The translations under genes and the position numbers were made by a program. Positions 33,203 to 41,565 of a stretch of 64,000 nucleotides of DNA are shown piece by piece; position 1 is the stretch's first letter, and each line of letters begins with the position of its first letter. Source of the DNA: Cognatitamlana onchidii. Its GTDB lineage: Bacteria > Bacteroidota > Bacteroidia > Flavobacteriales > Flavobacteriaceae. Location: the NCBI RefSeq assembly GCF_004804355.1, contig NZ_SRWZ01000004.1:1-64000 (forward strand). Reading direction: 5' to 3'. The notes below the pieces were generated by a model that worked only from the letters and a program-made list of their open reading frames with translations, was not told the DNA's origin and made no database searches.

Positions 33203-33320
33203 AAATACTAGTTTTGAAATGTAAATATAAAGGATTCAATGATTAAAATTATAAATATAAAATCAAAAAATAAGCGGAAATTTAACGAATTGAGCATAAT
33301 TATCTAAAAATATGTAATTT

Positions 33321-35723
33321 CTATTCATTATACGTAATCTCATCGCCCTCTTCGTCAGGTATGATATCAATGGGGGGTTTTCTTAACACTTCTTTATTTG
33401 CAATATTTCTTTCTAATGATAATAATAGAGAGGGTAATAATAGTAGGTTTGATAGCATTGCAAATAGTAACGTTGCCGAAACAAGTGCTCCCAACGCTAC
33501 CGTACCACCAAAACTAGAAATAGTAAATACTGAAAAACCAAAAAATAGCACTATTGAGGTATAGAACATACTTACACCGGTTTCTCTTAATGCACCATAA
33601 ACAGATACTTTTATTTTCCAGTTATTGGCTTGTAACTCCTGTCGGTATTTTGCCAAAAAGTGTATCGTATCGTCTACAGAAATTCCAAAGGCAATACTAA
33701 AAACTAAGATTGTAGATGGTTTTATAGGAACTCCCAAATAGCCCATTAAACCAGCAGTAACTAAAAGTGGTAATAAATTAGGAATAAGCGAGATTATAAT
33801 CATTCTGGCCGACCGAAATAAATAGGCCATAAAAAAGGCAATTAGTATAATGGCTAGGGACAGGGAAATGGCTAAATTCTTCACTAAATACTTGGTTCCT
33901 TTTTGAAATACGAAAGCCTTACCGGTCATGGTGACATTGAATTTTTCACTTGGAAAAACTTTATCAATTTCGCTTTGTAAGTTCTCTTCAATACGCTCCA
34001 TTTTATCGGTGCCTATGTCTTTCATAAAGGTGGTTATCCTAGCATATTGTCCTGTACTATCAACAAAATTTTTAAGCAAATCGACGTTCGAAGACGAATT
34101 TTTGGCGTATGATAAAATAAAGCTATTCTCTTGGGAAGTAGGGAGTTGATAATACTTGGTTTTACCATTGTAATAAGCTTGCTTAGAGTATTTTACTAAC
34201 CCTACAACAGAAATAGGTTTTGATAGTTCGGGAGTTTCAATAATCTTATCCTCTAAGGCATCCATGCGCTTAAGAGTAGACAGTTTCATAACACCTTTCT
34301 TACGTTTGGTATCAACCATAATCTCTAGTGGCATAATACCATTAAATTCGTCTTCAAAAAAACGAATATCTTTAACAAACTCGGAGTTTTGTGGCATGTC
34401 TTCAATTAAGCTACCAGAAATTTTTATTTGGTAAATTCCAATAATGCTAACTATTAATAAAATAACAGCTGTAGCATATATTGTAATACGCCTGTGTTTT
34501 ACCATGCGTTCCATCCAATCAACAAAACCACCAATCCAACGTCTATTAAGGTGTTCTAAATGGCGATCTTTAGGATAAGGTAAAAAAGTGTATACAATAG
34601 GTATAATAAGTAGACATAAAATAAAAATAGCTAGTATGCTTAGAGAAGCTACAACACCAAATTCTTTTAAGAGCTTACTTTCAGTTAAAATAAAGGTGGC
34701 AAATCCAGAGGCTGTCGTAACATTTGTCATCAAGGTGGCATTACCTACTTTGGTAATAACACGTTGTAATGATTTAACTTTATTACCATGCAGTTTAACT
34801 TCATGCTGATATTTATTGATTAAAAATATACAGTTTGGTATACCTATAACAATAATTAAAGGAGGAATAAGTGCTGTAAGAACTGTAATTTCGTAATTTA
34901 AAGCGCCAATAATGCCCAATGTCCACATAACACCGATACAAACTACAATTAAAGAAATTAAAGTGGCTCTAAAAGACCTAAAAAAGAAAAAGAAAATTAG
35001 CGATGTCACTAATAAAGCGGCAAATACAAATAATCCAATCTCATCGACAATATTTTGAGAGTTTAATGTTCTTATATAAGGCATCCCAGATACTCTTACA
35101 TTGAGATTGTTGTCGTTTTCAAAGGATTCAATTAAAGGTAAGAGTGTATTGGTTACGAAGTCTTTCCTAATCGGTGTATTTACAATATCCTTTTCCAGAT
35201 AAATAGCTATTCTAATAGTTTTTGTTTCCTTATTGAACAAGAAATTATCATAAAAGGGATATTGTTGAAATAATTCTTTCTGAAGTAAACTAATTTGCTC
35301 TAGGGAACTAATAGAATCTTTTATAAAGGGTTCGAGTGCAAAGCGCTCATTTTGGGTGTCTTTAATAAGCTTCTGAAGATCTTTAATTGAAATGACTGTT
35401 TCGACAGCATCAAATTGTTTAAACGTTTCTGAAAGCTTATTCCAAGCATTTAATTTTTCAACAGAAAAAACGGTACTGTCTTTAATGCCTAAAACAATAA
35501 GGTTCCCTTCTTCTCCAAAGGTTTTTAAAAACTCATTATAGGCAATATTTACTTCATGATCGTCGGGTAGGAGGTTAGCCTCGTTATTGGTAAGACGCAT
35601 GTTTTCCCATTTCAAGCTCAATAGAAATGTGGCAATGGCTATGGCAATAAGAATAATGATTTTATTCCTTAAAATTATTCTTGCTGTAACGTCCCAAAAA
35701 TCTTTGGTTAAAAGTTTAATCAT
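33321..35723 (-). CDS. RND-superfamily (MMPL-type) exporter
   Basis: 800-aa inner-membrane transporter with 12 helices in two 6-helix sets (1 + 5, twice) and two large periplasmic loops (about 45-215 and 430-625). The second core has SVDDTIHFLAKY, the usual MMPL/SSD motif. Members move lipids, sterols or hydrophobic compounds by proton motive force; substrate here unknown. No adaptor or outer-membrane channel gene is adjacent. A palindrome overlaps the promoter. Confidence 0.88.
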   Translation of the reverse strand: MIKLLTKDFWDVTARIILRNKIIILIAIAIATFLLSLKWENMRLTNNEANLLPDDHEVNIAYNEFLKTFGEEGNLIVLGIKDSTVFSVEKLNAWNKLSETFKQFDAVETVISIKDLQKLIKDTQNERFALEPFIKDSISSLEQISLLQKELFQQYPFYDNFLFNKETKTIRIAIYLEKDIVNTPIRKDFVTNTLLPLIESFENDNNLNVRVSGMPYIRTLNSQNIVDEIGLFVFAALLVTSLIFFFFFRSFRATLISLIVVCIGVMWTLGIIGALNYEITVLTALIPPLIIVIGIPNCIFLINKYQHEVKLHGNKVKSLQRVITKVGNATLMTNVTTASGFATFILTESKLLKEFGVVASLSILAIFILCLLIIPIVYTFLPYPKDRHLEHLNRRWIGGFVDWMERMVKHRRITIYATAVILLIVSIIGIYQIKISGSLIEDMPQNSEFVKDIRFFEDEFNGIMPLEIMVDTKRKKGVMKLSTLKRMDALEDKIIETPELSKPISVVGLVKYSKQAYYNGKTKYYQLPTSQENSFILSYAKNSSSNVDLLKNFVDSTGQYARITTFMKDIGTDKMERIEENLQSEIDKVFPSEKFNVTMTGKAFVFQKGTKYLVKNLAISLSLAIILIAFFMAYLFRSARMIIISLIPNLLPLLVTAGLMGYLGVPIKPSTILVFSIAFGISVDDTIHFLAKYRQELQANNWKIKVSVYGALRETGVSMFYTSIVLFFGFSVFTISSFGGTVALGALVSATLLFAMLSNLLLLPSLLLSLERNIANKEVLRKPPIDIIPDEEGDEITYNE

Positions 35724-35742
35724 GCTCTAAAATAAAGATTCG

Positions 35743-35781
35743 CAAAGGTAGAAAAAAGAGGCATAATACCTCATTATGAGG
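35743..35781 (-). promoter_or_regulatory. RND gene promoter with overlapping palindrome
   Basis: -7 box TACCTTTG at 35750-35743 (minus strand), 20 bases before the ATG. A perfect 13-bp palindrome CCTCATTATGAGG at 35769-35781 lies about where the -33 region should be, a position suited to repression. Confidence 0.5.
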
Positions 35782-35874
35782 CGTTAAATAAATGGGTGCG
35801 GACTAATTTAAAACTGGAATAACTTAAAATGCTTCAGTTTTCGCAGGCTTTAGGTAGTAAGAAATAAAAACCAT

Positions 35875-35905
35875 AAAAAAAGGAGCGATATTTAATATCG
35901 CTCCT
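35875..35905 (-). terminator. Intrinsic terminator of pyrH-frr
   Basis: AGGAGCGATAT-TAA-ATATCGCTCCT on the minus strand, perfect 11-bp stem with 3-nt loop, followed by a run of T, 6 bases past the frr stop. Confidence 0.92.
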
Positions 35906-35910
35906 TTTTT

Positions 35911-36468
35911 TTACACGGTCATGATTTCATTTTCCTTATGTTCAAAGAGCTGATCTGCGTTTTTCACATATTTGTCTGTTAGCTCTTGAATATCGATTTC
36001 GGCATTTTTTTTCAAGTCTTCCGATATATCATCGTTTTTTTTCACGTCGTTCATAGCGTCTTTTCTTGCCGTTCTAATACTAACTTTGGCGTCTTCAGCT
36101 TCAGATTTCGCTTGCTTTGCAAGATCTTTACGACGTTCTTCGGTTAAAGGAGGGACATTAATAATAATTGTTTCTCCATTATTCATTGGGTTAAACCCCA
36201 GGTTTGCATAGGCAATACCTCGTTCTATTTCCTGAAGCATACTCTTTTCCCATGGTTGAACCGTTATGGTGCGTCCATCCGGAGTGTTTACATTAGCTAC
36301 TTGGCTTAAAGGCGTTTGCGTACCATAATAATCAACCATAACACTTCCTAACATGGAAGGACTTGCTTTACCTGCTCTAATGTTTAGAAATTGTTTTTTA
36401 AGATGTGCAATAGCATTATCCATTGCTTCTTTTGTGGTATCTAATATAAATTGTATGTCTTCGTTCAT
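35911..36468 (-). CDS. frr: Ribosome recycling factor
   Basis: 185-aa RRF that, with EF-G, splits post-termination ribosomes. The long helical domain I and small domain II are intact, with LNIRAGKASPSML and VNVPPLTEERRKDL-type blocks. It follows pyrH by 52 bases, a conserved order. Confidence 0.98.
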   Translation of the reverse strand: MNEDIQFILDTTKEAMDNAIAHLKKQFLNIRAGKASPSMLGSVMVDYYGTQTPLSQVANVNTPDGRTITVQPWEKSMLQEIERGIAYANLGFNPMNNGETIIINVPPLTEERRKDLAKQAKSEAEDAKVSIRTARKDAMNDVKKNDDISEDLKKNAEIDIQELTDKYVKNADQLFEHKENEIMTV

Positions 36469-36520
36469 TGTCTTATACGTTTTTAAGTTACAAAGGCTTG
36501 TTCAAAAACTACGCCAAGTA

Positions 36521-37228
36521 TTATACATTTACTACCGTTCCAATATTTTCGCCAGAAACAACCTTTAGTAAGTTGCCTTTCTTGTTCATATCAAAAACAA
36601 TAATGGGCAATTCATTTTCTTGACTTAAGGTAAATGCCGTAGTATCCATAACTTTTAATCCTTTTCTTAATACGTCGTCAAATGAAATACTTTTAAATTT
36701 CACAGCGTTATTGTCTTTTTCAGGATCGGCATTGTAAATACCATCAACTCTGGTTCCTTTTAAAATAACATCGGCTTCAATTTCAATAGCTCTAAGCACA
36801 GCTGCCGAATCTGTAGTAAAATAAGGATTTCCTGTTCCACCGCCAAAAATTACAACACGCCCTTTTTCAAGATGTCTCATAGCCTTTCTTCTTATAAAAG
36901 GTTCGGCTACTTCATTAATCTTTATAGCTGTTTGAAGTCTAGTTGGTATATTTGCATCTTCCAAAGCACCTTGAAGTGCCAAACCATTAATAACCGTGGC
37001 CAACATACCCATGTGATCACCTTGAACACGATCCATGCCTTTACTAGCACCAGCTAAACCTCTAAAGATATTACCACCACCAATAACGATAGCTACTTCA
37101 ATGCCTTTATCTGTAATAGTTTTAATGTCTTGAGCATATTCTGCTAACCTTTCTGGATCAATACCATATTGGCGTGTTCCCATTAAGGCTTCACCTGATA
37201 GTTTGAGGAGTATTCTTTTATATTTCAA
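36521..37228 (-). CDS. pyrH: UMP kinase
   Basis: 235-aa amino-acid-kinase-fold enzyme phosphorylating UMP to UDP. Motifs KLSGEAL (near residue 8), [10 protein letters not shown] and [14 protein letters not shown] are intact. First gene of pyrH-frr, with a -7 box about 53 bases upstream. Confidence 0.98.
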   Translation of the reverse strand: MKYKRILLKLSGEALMGTRQYGIDPERLAEYAQDIKTITDKGIEVAIVIGGGNIFRGLAGASKGMDRVQGDHMGMLATVINGLALQGALEDANIPTRLQTAIKINEVAEPFIRRKAMRHLEKGRVVIFGGGTGNPYFTTDSAAVLRAIEIEADVILKGTRVDGIYNADPEKDNNAVKFKSISFDDVLRKGLKVMDTTAFTLSQENELPIIVFDMNKKGNLLKVVSGENIGTVVNV

Positions 37229-37280
37229 AATAAGTGTTTTGATTTGTGACGTTTTCGCAAGTGCAAAAACTAGAGTTGTG

Positions 37281-37288
37281 CAAAACTA
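37281..37288 (-). promoter_or_regulatory. pyrH -7 promoter box
   Basis: TAGTTTTG on the minus strand, exact TAnnTTTG match, giving a leader of about 48 nt. Confidence 0.5.
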
Positions 37289-37336
37289 CACATTTTTTTT
37301 TTCTTTTGAATTTTTATAAACCTTATATTTTAAGAT

Positions 37337-37370
37337 AAAAAAGCCACTATTCATAATTGAATAGTGGCTT
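37337..37370 (-). terminator. Intrinsic terminator of rplM-rpsI-rpsB-tsf
   Basis: AAGCCACTATTCA-ATTA-TGAATAGTGGCTT, perfect 13-bp stem with 4-nt loop followed by T residues on the minus strand, 36 bases past the tsf stop. Confidence 0.92.
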
Positions 37371-37406
37371 TGTATAATGGTTTTCGCTTAGGCGAAATGA
37401 GATAAA

Positions 37407-38381
37407 TTATCCTACTGAAGCACGTTTAAAACCTGAAATTTCAACCTCACCGAAAGTAGATACATATTCAGCAACGGTTTTCTTTTCGTCTTTAATAAAC
37501 TTTTGATCTAATAAACATTGTTCTTGATCTAAAGTCGTGTTATCAGAGATGAAACGATCCATTTTACCTGGTAAAATTCTATCCCAGATTTTTTCTGGTT
37601 TACCTTCAGCTGCTAATTCTGCTTTAGCGTCAGCTTCAGCTTTTGCCAAAACTTCAGGAGTTAACTGTTGCATTGAAATGTATTGAGGTACATTTTTAAG
37701 TGTTTTACCTAAACGACCTAATTCAATATTGTCTTTTTCAATAACTGCAATTCTTGCTTCTGTTTCTGAAGCTACATATGCAGGATCAAAATCTTTGTAA
37801 GATAATGAAGTTGCTCCCATTGAAGCGACTTGCATAGCAACATCTTTAACTAAAACTTCGGCGTTATCTACTTTAGCGGTTAAACCAACCAAAGCAGCAA
37901 TTTTGTTAATGTGAACATAAGAACCAACAAAAGGAGCTTCTAATTTTTCAAAAGCTTTGATGTCTAGTTTTTCACCTATAACTCCAGTTTGCTCAACTAG
38001 TTTTTCTGCAACGGTCATTCCTCCAAAATCGGCTGCTAAAAAGGCGTCTTTAGAATCGTACTTTAAGGCTACTTCAGCTAATTCGTTAGCTAAAGCTAAA
38101 AAGTTTTCATTCTTACCAACAAAGTCAGTTTCACATCCTAAAACAATAGCAACGCCAGCAGTTTGGTTTGCATTAATTTTAGAAACAGCAGCACCTTCAG
38201 AAGAATCTCTATCGGCTCTTTTTTCAGCTACTTTTTGACCTTTTTTACGTAATACTTCTATGGCTTTGTCAAAGTCTCCTTCAGCTTCAACTAAAGCTTT
38301 TTTGCAGTCCATCATTCCTGCACCAGTTGCTTGTCTTAATTTATTAACTTCAGCAGCTGTAACTTTTACTGTAGTACTCAT
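37407..38381 (-). CDS. tsf: Elongation factor Ts
   Basis: 324-aa nucleotide exchange factor for EF-Tu. The N-terminal UBA domain (VNKLRQATGAGMMDCKKAL), the core region with CETDFVGKN, and a C-terminal coiled coil and tail are present. Longer than E. coli EF-Ts (283 aa) but usual for Bacteroidetes. Follows rpsB after an 85-base spacer with a hairpin. Confidence 0.97.
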   Translation of the reverse strand: MSTTVKVTAAEVNKLRQATGAGMMDCKKALVEAEGDFDKAIEVLRKKGQKVAEKRADRDSSEGAAVSKINANQTAGVAIVLGCETDFVGKNENFLALANELAEVALKYDSKDAFLAADFGGMTVAEKLVEQTGVIGEKLDIKAFEKLEAPFVGSYVHINKIAALVGLTAKVDNAEVLVKDVAMQVASMGATSLSYKDFDPAYVASETEARIAVIEKDNIELGRLGKTLKNVPQYISMQQLTPEVLAKAEADAKAELAAEGKPEKIWDRILPGKMDRFISDNTTLDQEQCLLDQKFIKDEKKTVAEYVSTFGEVEISGFKRASVG

Positions 38382-38399
38382 TGTAATTATAATTTAAAA

Positions 38400-38443
38400 A
38401 AGTCGTTCAATTTATTTCTGCGAAGAAAAGAACTAAACGACTT
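38400..38443 (-). other. rpsB-tsf intergenic hairpin
   Basis: AAGTCGTT (38400-38407) and AACGACTT (38436-38443) form an 8-bp stem enclosing a smaller TTTCT/AGAAA stem. There is no T-run, so it is probably a processing or partial-attenuation structure between rpsB and tsf. Confidence 0.4.
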
Positions 38444-38466
38444 ATTTGTGTTGTATTAATGTTATT

Positions 38467-39249
38467 CTATTCTTCTTCTTCAGCAACAGCTTTAGGAGCT
38501 GGAGCCGCTTTTGCTTTAGGAGCTTGTTCTTTCTCTTTAGCTGCTGCACTAGCTTCTTTCTCAGCTTTACGCTCTGCTAAACCTTGAGATATTGCAGATG
38601 TTACGTGAGTTAAAATTTTATCAATTGATTTAGAAGCGTCATCATTTGCAGGGATAACATAATCAACCTGACGTGGGTCTGAGTTGGTATCAACCATAGC
38701 AAAAATTGGAATGTTTAATTTTTGAGCTTCTTTAATCGCGATGTGCTCACGCTTAATATCTACAACAAATAAAGCGCCTGGTAAACGTGTCATATCGCTA
38801 ATAGACCCTAAGTTTTTCTCTAACTTAGCTCTTAAACGATCAACTTGTAAACGCTCCTTTTTAGATAATGTGTTAAACGTACCGTCTTTCTTCATTCTAT
38901 CAATAGAAGCCATTTTTTTAACAGCTTTTCTAATAGTAACAAAGTTTGTTAACATACCACCTGGCCATCTTTCAGTGATGTAAGGCATGTTAATTTCTCC
39001 AGCTTTTTCAGCAACAATATCTTTTGCTTGTTTTTTTGTTGCAACAAATAAAATTTTACGACCTGAAGCAGCAATTTTTGCTAATGCTGCACCAGCTTCA
39101 TCAATTTTAGCTGCTGTTTTGTAAAGGTTTATAATATGGATACCGTTACGTTCCATATAAACGTAAGGAGCCATGTTTGGGTCCCACTTACGTGTAAGGT
39201 GTCCGAAGTGTACACCTGCTTCAAGTAATTCTTTTACTTCTACTGCCAT
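38467..39249 (-). CDS. rpsB: 30S ribosomal protein S2
   Basis: 260-aa S2 with the family start VKELLEAGVHFGH, GRKILFVATKKQ, PYITERWPGGMLTNF and DTNSDPRQVDYVIPANDD blocks, and an Ala/Lys/Glu tail of the Bacteroidetes type. The ATG at 39249 (MAVEVKELL) is the family start; a reading from 39282 adds 11 unlike residues. Confidence 0.97.
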   Translation of the reverse strand: MAVEVKELLEAGVHFGHLTRKWDPNMAPYVYMERNGIHIINLYKTAAKIDEAGAALAKIAASGRKILFVATKKQAKDIVAEKAGEINMPYITERWPGGMLTNFVTIRKAVKKMASIDRMKKDGTFNTLSKKERLQVDRLRAKLEKNLGSISDMTRLPGALFVVDIKREHIAIKEAQKLNIPIFAMVDTNSDPRQVDYVIPANDDASKSIDKILTHVTSAISQGLAERKAEKEASAAAKEKEQAPKAKAAPAPKAVAEEEE

Positions 39250-39473
39250 TTTGTAATAGTTTACGTTCTGTTGAATTAGCAATGTTCCATTTGGCTTTTC
39301 GCTCTTGGCTTCATTTAGATGCTAAACTAATTCCTGTCTTTTGTTAAAAGTTCAGGACAACAATAACTGTTTTAAATATTTAAGCTGAAATTTTTTCAGC
39401 TTCTTTTATTAATATGATTGAATATGTTTGGAGTAACTGATAAACAGATACTGAAACAAGTTCAGCATGTATA
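39250..39473 (-). other. rpsI-rpsB spacer with hairpins and dispersed-repeat fragment
   Basis: 224 bases with no gene. It contains CTGAAACAAGTTCAG (39451-39465), a short palindrome like the CTGAAACAAGTTCAG-type dispersed repeat I recall from flavobacterial genomes. It also contains a perfect 9-bp hairpin AAGCTGAAA-TTT-TTTCAGCTT (39382-39402) and CCTG...CAGG arms around 39332-39356. No TAnnTTTG box is evident. It may be a structured S2 autoregulatory leader or simply a repeat insertion. Confidence 0.4.
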
Positions 39474-39860
39474 TTAACGCTTTGAGAATTGGAATTTCTT
39501 ACGAGCTTTCTTCTGACCGAATTTTTTACGCTCTACCATTCTTGGATCTCTTGTTAATAAGCCTTCTGGTTTTAAGATAGATCTGTTCTCAGCATCAACT
39601 TCGCACATTGCACGAGAAATTGCCAAACGAACAGCTTCTGCTTGTCCAGTAATACCACCTCCATATACATTTACTGTAATATCAAAGTTGGCGTCATTGT
39701 TAGTCAAAGCTAATGGTTGTTTTACTTTGTACTGTAAAGTAGCTGTAGTAAAATAATTAGCTAAGTCTTTTTTATTAATTGTAATGTTACCTTTTCCTGG
39801 GGCAACATAAGCGCGCGCAACAGCCGTTTTTCTACGGCCAATTTTGTGAATTACATCCAT
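39474..39860 (-). CDS. rpsI: 30S ribosomal protein S9
   Basis: 128-aa S9 with HKIGRRKTAVARAYV start, GGGITGQAEAVRLAISRA and the basic C terminus KKARKKFQFSKR that reaches the P-site. Overlaps the rplM stop by one base. Confidence 0.98.
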   Translation of the reverse strand: MDVIHKIGRRKTAVARAYVAPGKGNITINKKDLANYFTTATLQYKVKQPLALTNNDANFDITVNVYGGGITGQAEAVRLAISRAMCEVDAENRSILKPEGLLTRDPRMVERKKFGQKKARKKFQFSKR

Positions 39861-40315
39861 TATTTGAATTCGTTTAAGTTAATTGTTTTTGGCTTTTGAG
39901 CGTCGTGTTTATGCTCTGAACCAACAACAACTGTTAGGTTACGGAATAAATCTGCTCCTAATTTGTTTTTAGGTAACATTCCTTTAACTGATTTTTCTAC
40001 TACTCTTGCAGGGTTTTTTCCGTACAATTCTGTAGCAGTTAAACTTCTTTGACCTCCTGGGTAACCTGTGTGACGAATGTATGATTTCTCAGTCCATTTG
40101 TTTCCAGATAACGTGATTTTTTCAGCATTGATAATAATTACATTATCTCCGCAATCAACATGAGGTGTGAAGTTTGGCTTGTGTTTACCTCTTAAAAGTT
40201 TTGCAACTTTAGAAGCTAAACGACCAAGCGCCTGACCTTCAGCATCAACCAAAACCCACTCCTTATTTACAGTAGCTTTGTTTGCTGAAATCGTTTTGTA
40301 GCTTAATGTGTCCAC
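39860..40315 (-). CDS. rplM: 50S ribosomal protein L13 (GTG start)
   Basis: 151-aa L13 with [33 protein letters not shown] and the GYPGGQ loop. The start is GTG at 40315, beginning M(V)DTLSYKT as in relatives. A TTG 39 bases upstream gives a 13-residue extension, but it sits about where transcription starts after the -7 box at 40372-40365. First gene of the rplM-rpsI-rpsB-tsf series. Confidence 0.95.
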   Translation of the reverse strand: MDTLSYKTISANKATVNKEWVLVDAEGQALGRLASKVAKLLRGKHKPNFTPHVDCGDNVIIINAEKITLSGNKWTEKSYIRHTGYPGGQRSLTATELYGKNPARVVEKSVKGMLPKNKLGADLFRNLTVVVGSEHKHDAQKPKTINLNEFK

Positions 40316-40364
40316 ACTAATGATTTTTTTAATTATTAAACATTCCTCTCTCAAAAAGAGTTTG

Positions 40365-40372
40365 CAAATTTA
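40365..40372 (-). promoter_or_regulatory. rplM operon -7 promoter box
   Basis: TAAATTTG on the minus strand, exact TAnnTTTG, about 50 bases before the GTG start, leaving a leader of about 45 nt. Confidence 0.6.
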
Positions 40373-40448
40373 CGATAAACTATTGGATTACCAAACCTAG
40401 TTAAGGTTTTTTTAAGCTTGAAAATCAGACGTCTGTAACATAAAAAGA

Positions 40449-41411
40449 CTAACTCCTGAAAGTTGCCCGTTTTAATCTGTCATTAATGGATTTTCCCAGA
40501 CCATAATCAGGAAATTGTTCTGCAATAATAAGGTCCAGTTCTTGACGATCCAAATCATGCATAGCATCATAAAGTTTTGATGCTGCCTCGCTTAGGTCAC
40601 CTTCCTTAGAAAGTATAATTTGAGAGGTAACCGAAGCATCATTTACTTCTGTTTTAAAAACAAGAATACCAATACGTTTACCACCATGTATTCTTATGAC
40701 TTCTGAAATATTATCTGTTAAAAATGTTTGTGTAGTAGGCGCATAATGGCGATCTAGCATCCCGGGTGCATCAGGGCTTATTTCTTTTTTGTTTCTAATA
40801 GCTACTTTGCCAACCACGGCCTCTATATCCTCGATGGCTAAAGCTCCCAATCTATAAATAACAGGTTCATTCCCTTCAAAACCTATTATTGTTGACTCTA
40901 TGCCATTAGCACAAGGGCCTCCATCAAGAACTTGGCCAATAGTATCCTTAAAATAGCGTTCTACATGTTCTGGTTTCGTTGGACTGATGCTTCCAAAAGG
41001 GTTCGCGCTTGGTGCGGCTAATGGGAATGATAAGGCTTTTAAAAGTTCTAAGGTTATCGGGTGTTTTGGCACTCTAACCGCGACAGTGTTTTTTCCAGCT
41101 GTGATTAAATCTGGAATACATGTTTGTTTTTTAAGGACCATTGTCATAGATCCGGGCCAAAAGGCATCTGCTAACAGACGTGCTTTTTCGGGAATATGGC
41201 TTACTATACTTTCTAAAGCATCAATTGATGGTATATGAACAATGAGTGGGTTAAAAAACGGACGTTTTTTTGTTTCAAAAATAAGCTTAACAGCCTTTTC
41301 GCTGTAGATATTTCCTGCCAAACCATACACCGTTTCCGTAGGGATGGCCACCAGTTGGTCATTACTTAAAAGCTTAGCGGCTTGCTGTATGTCTTTTGAA
41401 ATTATACTCAT
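40449..41411 (-). CDS. L-threonylcarbamoyladenylate synthase (Sua5/YwlC type)
   Basis: 320-aa enzyme making threonylcarbamoyl-AMP from Thr, bicarbonate and ATP for the t6A37 tRNA modification. The YrdC domain (about 1-200) has AIPTETVYGLAGN, KKRPFFNPLIVH and APSANPFGSISPT; a C-terminal Sua5 domain (about 230-320) follows. The ATG at 41411 is chosen, consistent with the -7 box TAGTTTTG at 41437-41430. Confidence 0.94.
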   Translation of the reverse strand: MSIISKDIQQAAKLLSNDQLVAIPTETVYGLAGNIYSEKAVKLIFETKKRPFFNPLIVHIPSIDALESIVSHIPEKARLLADAFWPGSMTMVLKKQTCIPDLITAGKNTVAVRVPKHPITLELLKALSFPLAAPSANPFGSISPTKPEHVERYFKDTIGQVLDGGPCANGIESTIIGFEGNEPVIYRLGALAIEDIEAVVGKVAIRNKKEISPDAPGMLDRHYAPTTQTFLTDNISEVIRIHGGKRIGILVFKTEVNDASVTSQIILSKEGDLSEAASKLYDAMHDLDRQELDLIIAEQFPDYGLGKSINDRLKRATFRS

Positions 41412-41429
41412 TGATAAAAAAATAGATTG

Positions 41430-41437
41430 CAAAACTA
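41430..41437 (-). promoter_or_regulatory. -7 promoter box of threonylcarbamoyl-AMP synthase gene
   Basis: TAGTTTTG on the minus strand, about 19 bases before the ATG. Confidence 0.5.
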
Positions 41438-41550
41438 GTTAAAATTGATGTAATTATAATTTCTTCCTTTTAAGGAATGAAAATTTAAGCTTTATCAATG
41501 TAGTAAGGTCCTAAATATATGGGCATAGCAAGTAAGCCGCTAATTTTGCC

Positions 41551-41558
41551 TATTTTTG
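41551..41558 (+). promoter_or_regulatory. ygiQ -7 promoter box (near-leaderless)
   Basis: TATTTTTG ends 8 bases before the ATG at 41566, so the mRNA leader is only about 3 nt. Confidence 0.55.
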
Positions 41559-41565
41559 CAACGCT

